The translations under genes were made by a program, and so were the position numbers. Shown here piece by piece: positions 5,847 to 8,164 of a stretch of 8,164 nucleotides of DNA (the first letter of the stretch is position 1; each line of letters starts with the position of its first letter). The stretch is from contig CAMBCD010000111.1 in NCBI GenBank assembly GCA_945863085.1, forward strand, positions 1-8,164. The letters run 5' to 3'. The notes below the pieces were generated by a model that saw only the letters and a program-made list of their open reading frames with translations, was not told the DNA's origin and made no database searches. The stretch comes from Bordetella parapertussis (GTDB lineage Bacteria; Pseudomonadota; Gammaproteobacteria; Burkholderiales; SG8-41).

Positions 5847-6311
5847 ATGGGCAATCGGATTACGTTCTGTTTTGCCGTCGTTCTCGCGGCGGTGTATCTC
5901 TACGCCACCGGGCAGTTTGCGGTTATGCATCTCAGCGATCCGCTGGGGCCCCAGGCATTTCCGCGCCTGCTCGGCATCGGGCTGCTGCTGACTGCCGCCG
6001 GGCTGCTGGTCGAGACGCTGCGCACCGGGAAGTCCGGCAGCACGGACGGGGAGGGGAAGGTGCCGGGTGAAGGGCGCTACTACGCGGTCGTCATCGGAGC
6101 TACGATCTGGACCGCCCTGTATTTCGCGGCGTTCGAATGGCTGGGTTATGCGATTTCGACCGGCATCTACCTGCTCGTCCTGATGGCGTATTTCCGCCGG
6201 GGCAAGTGGATCAGCAACGGGCTCACTTCGGTGCTGTACAGTTTCGGCAGCTACGTGATCTTCAAAAAACTGCTGCTTGTCGCGCTGCCGGCGGGTTTCT
6301 TGCCTTTCTAG
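5847..6311 (+). CDS. tctB: TctB small membrane subunit of TTT transporter
   Basis: A 154-residue small integral membrane protein of the tripartite tricarboxylate transporter. Hydrophobic segments are visible near residues 5-23, 40-57, 78-96, 98-116 and 126-150, with a hydrophilic, Gly/charge-rich loop at about 59-77. The family-typical DPLGPQAFPRLLG stretch (31-43), after the first membrane span, is present. ATG 5847 follows AGGAG (5838-5842) at 4 nt. It stops at TAG 6309-6311, 11 bp before tctA, indicating translational coupling. TctB is the least conserved TTT subunit and is required together with TctA for uptake; identity here rests on the FPR motif, the hydropathy pattern, size and position between tctC and tctA. 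Confidence 0.9.
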   Translation: MGNRITFCFAVVLAAVYLYATGQFAVMHLSDPLGPQAFPRLLGIGLLLTAAGLLVETLRTGKSGSTDGEGKVPGEGRYYAVVIGATIWTALYFAAFEWLGYAISTGIYLLVLMAYFRRGKWISNGLTSVLYSFGSYVIFKKLLLVALPAGFLPF

Positions 6312-6322
6312 GGCCGGCTCTT

Positions 6323-7837
6323 ATGGAAACGCTGAACCATATCCTCAACGGCTTCGCGGTGGCGCTGCAGCCGATCAATCTTTGGTACACGCTGGTCGGC
6401 TGCTTTCTGGGCACGGTGGTCGGGGTGTTACCCGGCATCGGCCCGGCAGCTGGCATCGCTCTGCTGATTCCCGTGACCTATGGCATGAACCCGGGGTCGG
6501 CCCTCATCATGCTCGCGGGGATTTACTACGGCGCAAAATACGGCGGCTCGACAACCTCCATCCTGATCCGCACGCCCGGCGAATCCTCTTCAGTCATGAC
6601 CTGCATCGATGGTTATGCGATGGCGCTCAAGGGGCGCGCGGGTGCGGCGCTGGCCGTATCGGCGATCGGCTCCTTCATCGCCGGCACCATCGGTGTAATC
6701 GGGCTGTCGCTGTTTGCCGTGCCGCTTGCCGAGATGGCAATTGAATTCGGCCCTGCCGAATTTTTCACGCTCATGCTGTTTGCGATGACCGCAGTGGCTT
6801 CGCTCACCGGCAGATCGTTGCCCAAGGGGCTCTTTTCGATGTTTCTCGGATTGATGCTCGCAACCGTCGGTATCGACCTGCAGAGCGCCTATCCGCGTTA
6901 CACGATGGGCGTTCTGGAGTTTCAGGAAGGAATCAGCTTCGTAATTGTGGCAGTGGGCTTGTTCGCGGTGGCGGAAGTCCTGCAGGGCCTGGAAATGCTG
7001 GTCAGGGGAACTGCTCCCGACGTGATCCGGATTTCGGGCAAGCTGTGGCTCACGCGGGAAGAGTGGAAGAGGTCGATCGGGCCCATCTGGCGCGGTGGCA
7101 TCCTGGGCTTCATCATCGGTGTTCTGCCGGGTGCAGGCAGCACGATTGCCTCGGTCCTTTCCTACACCATGGAAAGAAAACTGTCCAAGCACCCGGAGGA
7201 GTTCGGGGCAGGCGCGATTGAGGGCGTGGCCGGGCCGGAAGCGGCGAACAATTCGGACACGGCGGGTGCTCTGGTGCCGTTGTTGACGCTGGGCCTGCCG
7301 GGCGGGGCGGTCACCGCGGTCCTGCTGGGGGCGTTCATCATGTACGGGATCCAGCCGGGCCCGCAGTTGTTCAAGGAGCATCCTGCAGTCGTCTGGGGGC
7401 TCATCAACAGCATGTACGTAGGCAACATCATGCTGCTGGTCCTCAACCTGCCGCTCATCGGATTGTTTGTGCGCCTGCTCTACATCCCCAGGGGTATGCT
7501 CTATCCGCTGATCATGGCCATTGCGGCGATCGGGGTTTACTCCGCCAACGGCAGTGTCGTTGACTTGTACATGCTGCTTTTCTTCGGGGTCGCCGGCTAT
7601 CTGTTCAACAAGGCCGACATTCCGATCACGCCACTGGTGCTGGGCCTGGTTCTGGGAGACATTCTGGAGCAATCATTCCGGCAGGCGCTGACGCTTTCTG
7701 ACGGGAGTCTGGGCATTTTCTTCAGCAGCCGCATCACCGTGACGCTGATGTTGCTCACCGTGATATCAATTGTTTGGCCGCTTGTTTCCTCGCGTATGAG
7801 TGCGTCTAAAAAGTTGGCAGCCAAATCCAGCGACTGA
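6323..7837 (+). CDS. tctA: TctA large membrane subunit of TTT transporter
   Basis: A 504-residue large permease subunit, of the usual TctA length with about 11-12 membrane spans, that moves the substrate across the inner membrane using ion gradients. It contains the two pseudo-symmetric signature regions: GTVVGVLPGIGPAAGIALLIP (30-50) followed by IYYGAKYGGSTTSILIRTPGE (67-87) and DGYAMALKGRAGAAL (96-110); then IIGVLPGAGSTIASVLSY (264-281), EGVAGPEAANNSDTAGALVPLLTLGLPG (300-327) and a C-terminal segment PITPLVLGLVLGDILEQSFRQAL (434-456). ATG 6323 is chosen because family homology starts there and AGGG (6310-6313) lies 9 nt upstream; the frame is open further upstream within tctB, but that part is a shadow of tctB. 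It ends with a basic cytoplasmic-type tail (SASKKLAAKSSD). The specificity cannot be assigned from sequence alone. Confidence 0.97.
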   Translation: METLNHILNGFAVALQPINLWYTLVGCFLGTVVGVLPGIGPAAGIALLIPVTYGMNPGSALIMLAGIYYGAKYGGSTTSILIRTPGESSSVMTCIDGYAMALKGRAGAALAVSAIGSFIAGTIGVIGLSLFAVPLAEMAIEFGPAEFFTLMLFAMTAVASLTGRSLPKGLFSMFLGLMLATVGIDLQSAYPRYTMGVLEFQEGISFVIVAVGLFAVAEVLQGLEMLVRGTAPDVIRISGKLWLTREEWKRSIGPIWRGGILGFIIGVLPGAGSTIASVLSYTMERKLSKHPEEFGAGAIEGVAGPEAANNSDTAGALVPLLTLGLPGGAVTAVLLGAFIMYGIQPGPQLFKEHPAVVWGLINSMYVGNIMLLVLNLPLIGLFVRLLYIPRGMLYPLIMAIAAIGVYSANGSVVDLYMLLFFGVAGYLFNKADIPITPLVLGLVLGDILEQSFRQALTLSDGSLGIFFSSRITVTLMLLTVISIVWPLVSSRMSASKKLAAKSSD

Positions 7838-7881
7838 GCTCTCAGCCGGCTTGCCGGATGATGCGGGATTTTGATTTGCAA

Positions 7882-7911
7882 TCGACGTATTAAAAAAGTG
7901 CCTGCTATGAT
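7882..7911 (+). promoter_or_regulatory. Extended -10 promoter before the TPP gene
   Basis: TGC-TATGAT (7903-7911) is an extended -10 element with five of six matches in the hexamer (7906-7911). TCGACG (7882-7887) is a 4/6 -35 at 18 bp. It lies in the AT-rich part of the 106-bp gap after tctA, and transcription would begin about 26 nt upstream of the gene's ATG. This suggests the TPP gene has its own promoter besides any read-through from the operon. Confidence 0.55.
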
Positions 7912-7943
7912 ATTAATGTGCTGAAGAAAAGGGACGTCATGCC

Positions 7944-8164
7944 ATGAACGACATGTTGCGGGCTCACTTGAGCCCTGAAGTCATCCTGCAGCAACTTAAA
8001 CAACACGGTGTTACGCATGTCGTCTGGCTTCCGGACAGCGAAACCAACTGGCTGTACCTGCTGATGAAGGCGGAGCCGTCGCTGACGCTGGTGGCGGTGC
8101 CGCGCGAAGGGCTGGCTTGCTCGGTCGCCGCCGGGCTTGCCGCGGGTGGTGCGGTGCCGGTGAT
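7944..8164 (+). CDS. TPP-binding decarboxylase N-terminal domain, 5' part
   Basis: The first 73 residues of a thiamine-diphosphate enzyme resembling the alpha (N-terminal, PYR-domain) subunit of sulfopyruvate decarboxylase (ComD) and phosphonopyruvate decarboxylase. Visible: VILQQLKQHGVTHVVWLPDSE (13-33), with the VPDS-like LPDS turn, then TLVAVPREGLACSVAAGLAAGG (48-69), which carries the conserved glutamate E55 that activates the TPP aminopyrimidine ring, within the PREG motif. ATG 7944 is preceded by GGGA at 7931-7934 (9 nt spacing); ATG 7939 runs straight into TGA. The rest, and probably a separate beta (PP-domain) subunit, lies beyond the window. It would decarboxylate a 2-oxo acid, plausibly one produced or imported by the upstream system. 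TPP superfamily membership is clear; the exact subfamily is a good guess. Confidence 0.85.
   Translation, partial: MNDMLRAHLSPEVILQQLKQHGVTHVVWLPDSETNWLYLLMKAEPSLTLVAVPREGLACSVAAGLAAGGAVPV

Noticed and set aside
6137..6322. N-terminal extension of TctA into tctB
   Set aside because: The translated extension is not membrane-like and overlaps the tctB frame with its motifs; family homology begins at ATG 6323.
6590..7672. 360-codon open frame on the minus strand
   Set aside because: It is antisense to tctA, with His/Arg/Gln/Asp-rich low-complexity translation and no recognisable motif; it reflects tctA codon bias.
7845..7877. Possible terminator after tctA (CCGG-CTTG-CCGG then T-rich stretch)
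   Set aside because: The stem is only 4 bp and the T-rich part starts more than 10 nt later and is interrupted by G/A, so it does not meet the form of an intrinsic terminator.

Overview
The window reads as chromosomal DNA of a GC-rich betaproteobacterium, most likely Burkholderiales (Bordetella/Alcaligenaceae/Comamonadaceae type). This is inferred from the GC-rich third positions, two Bug/TctC-type periplasmic binding proteins within 8 kb, and the mix of LysR regulator, tripartite tricarboxylate transporter (TTT) and carboxylate-metabolism genes typical of that group. No rRNA, tRNA, insertion sequence, phage gene or CRISPR array is visible.

Layout. (1) 2-418 (+) is the 3' end of an orphan Bug solute-binding protein gene, convergent with (2) a LysR-type regulator at 469-1434 (-). 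(3) 1435-1596 is a divergent control region with a perfect 11-bp inverted repeat (1442-1469), a likely lysR -10 box on the minus strand and a likely -10 box on the plus strand. (4) From 1597 to 7837 runs a plus-strand gene set that looks like one operon: two adjacent paralogues of the DHDPS/NAL (DapA-like) aldolase superfamily, an ornithine cyclodeaminase/mu-crystallin family NAD(P)-dependent enzyme, and a full TTT transporter in the classic order tctC-tctB-tctA. A 12-bp-stem hairpin lies between tctC and tctB. (5) After 7837 an extended -10 promoter precedes the 5' end of a thiamine-diphosphate (TPP) domain protein that resembles the alpha subunit of sulfopyruvate/phosphonopyruvate decarboxylases. 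It runs off the window.

Working model (inference). The regulator senses a carboxylate. The TctC protein captures it in the periplasm and TctAB imports it. The DapA-like, cyclodeaminase-like and TPP enzymes then process the imported acid or a keto/imino acid derived from it. The substrate cannot be read from the sequence.

The most notable feature is the DapA-like pair. The first copy keeps the Schiff-base lysine (K184), the active-site tyrosine (Y153) and a carboxylate-binding-type arginine (R158). The second copy has valine (V166) in place of the lysine and lacks the Tyr and Arg as well, yet is intact, well translated in appearance, and shares a C-terminal EP[H/R]GW tail with the first. This suggests a pseudoenzyme partner or a member with changed chemistry rather than a decaying duplicate.
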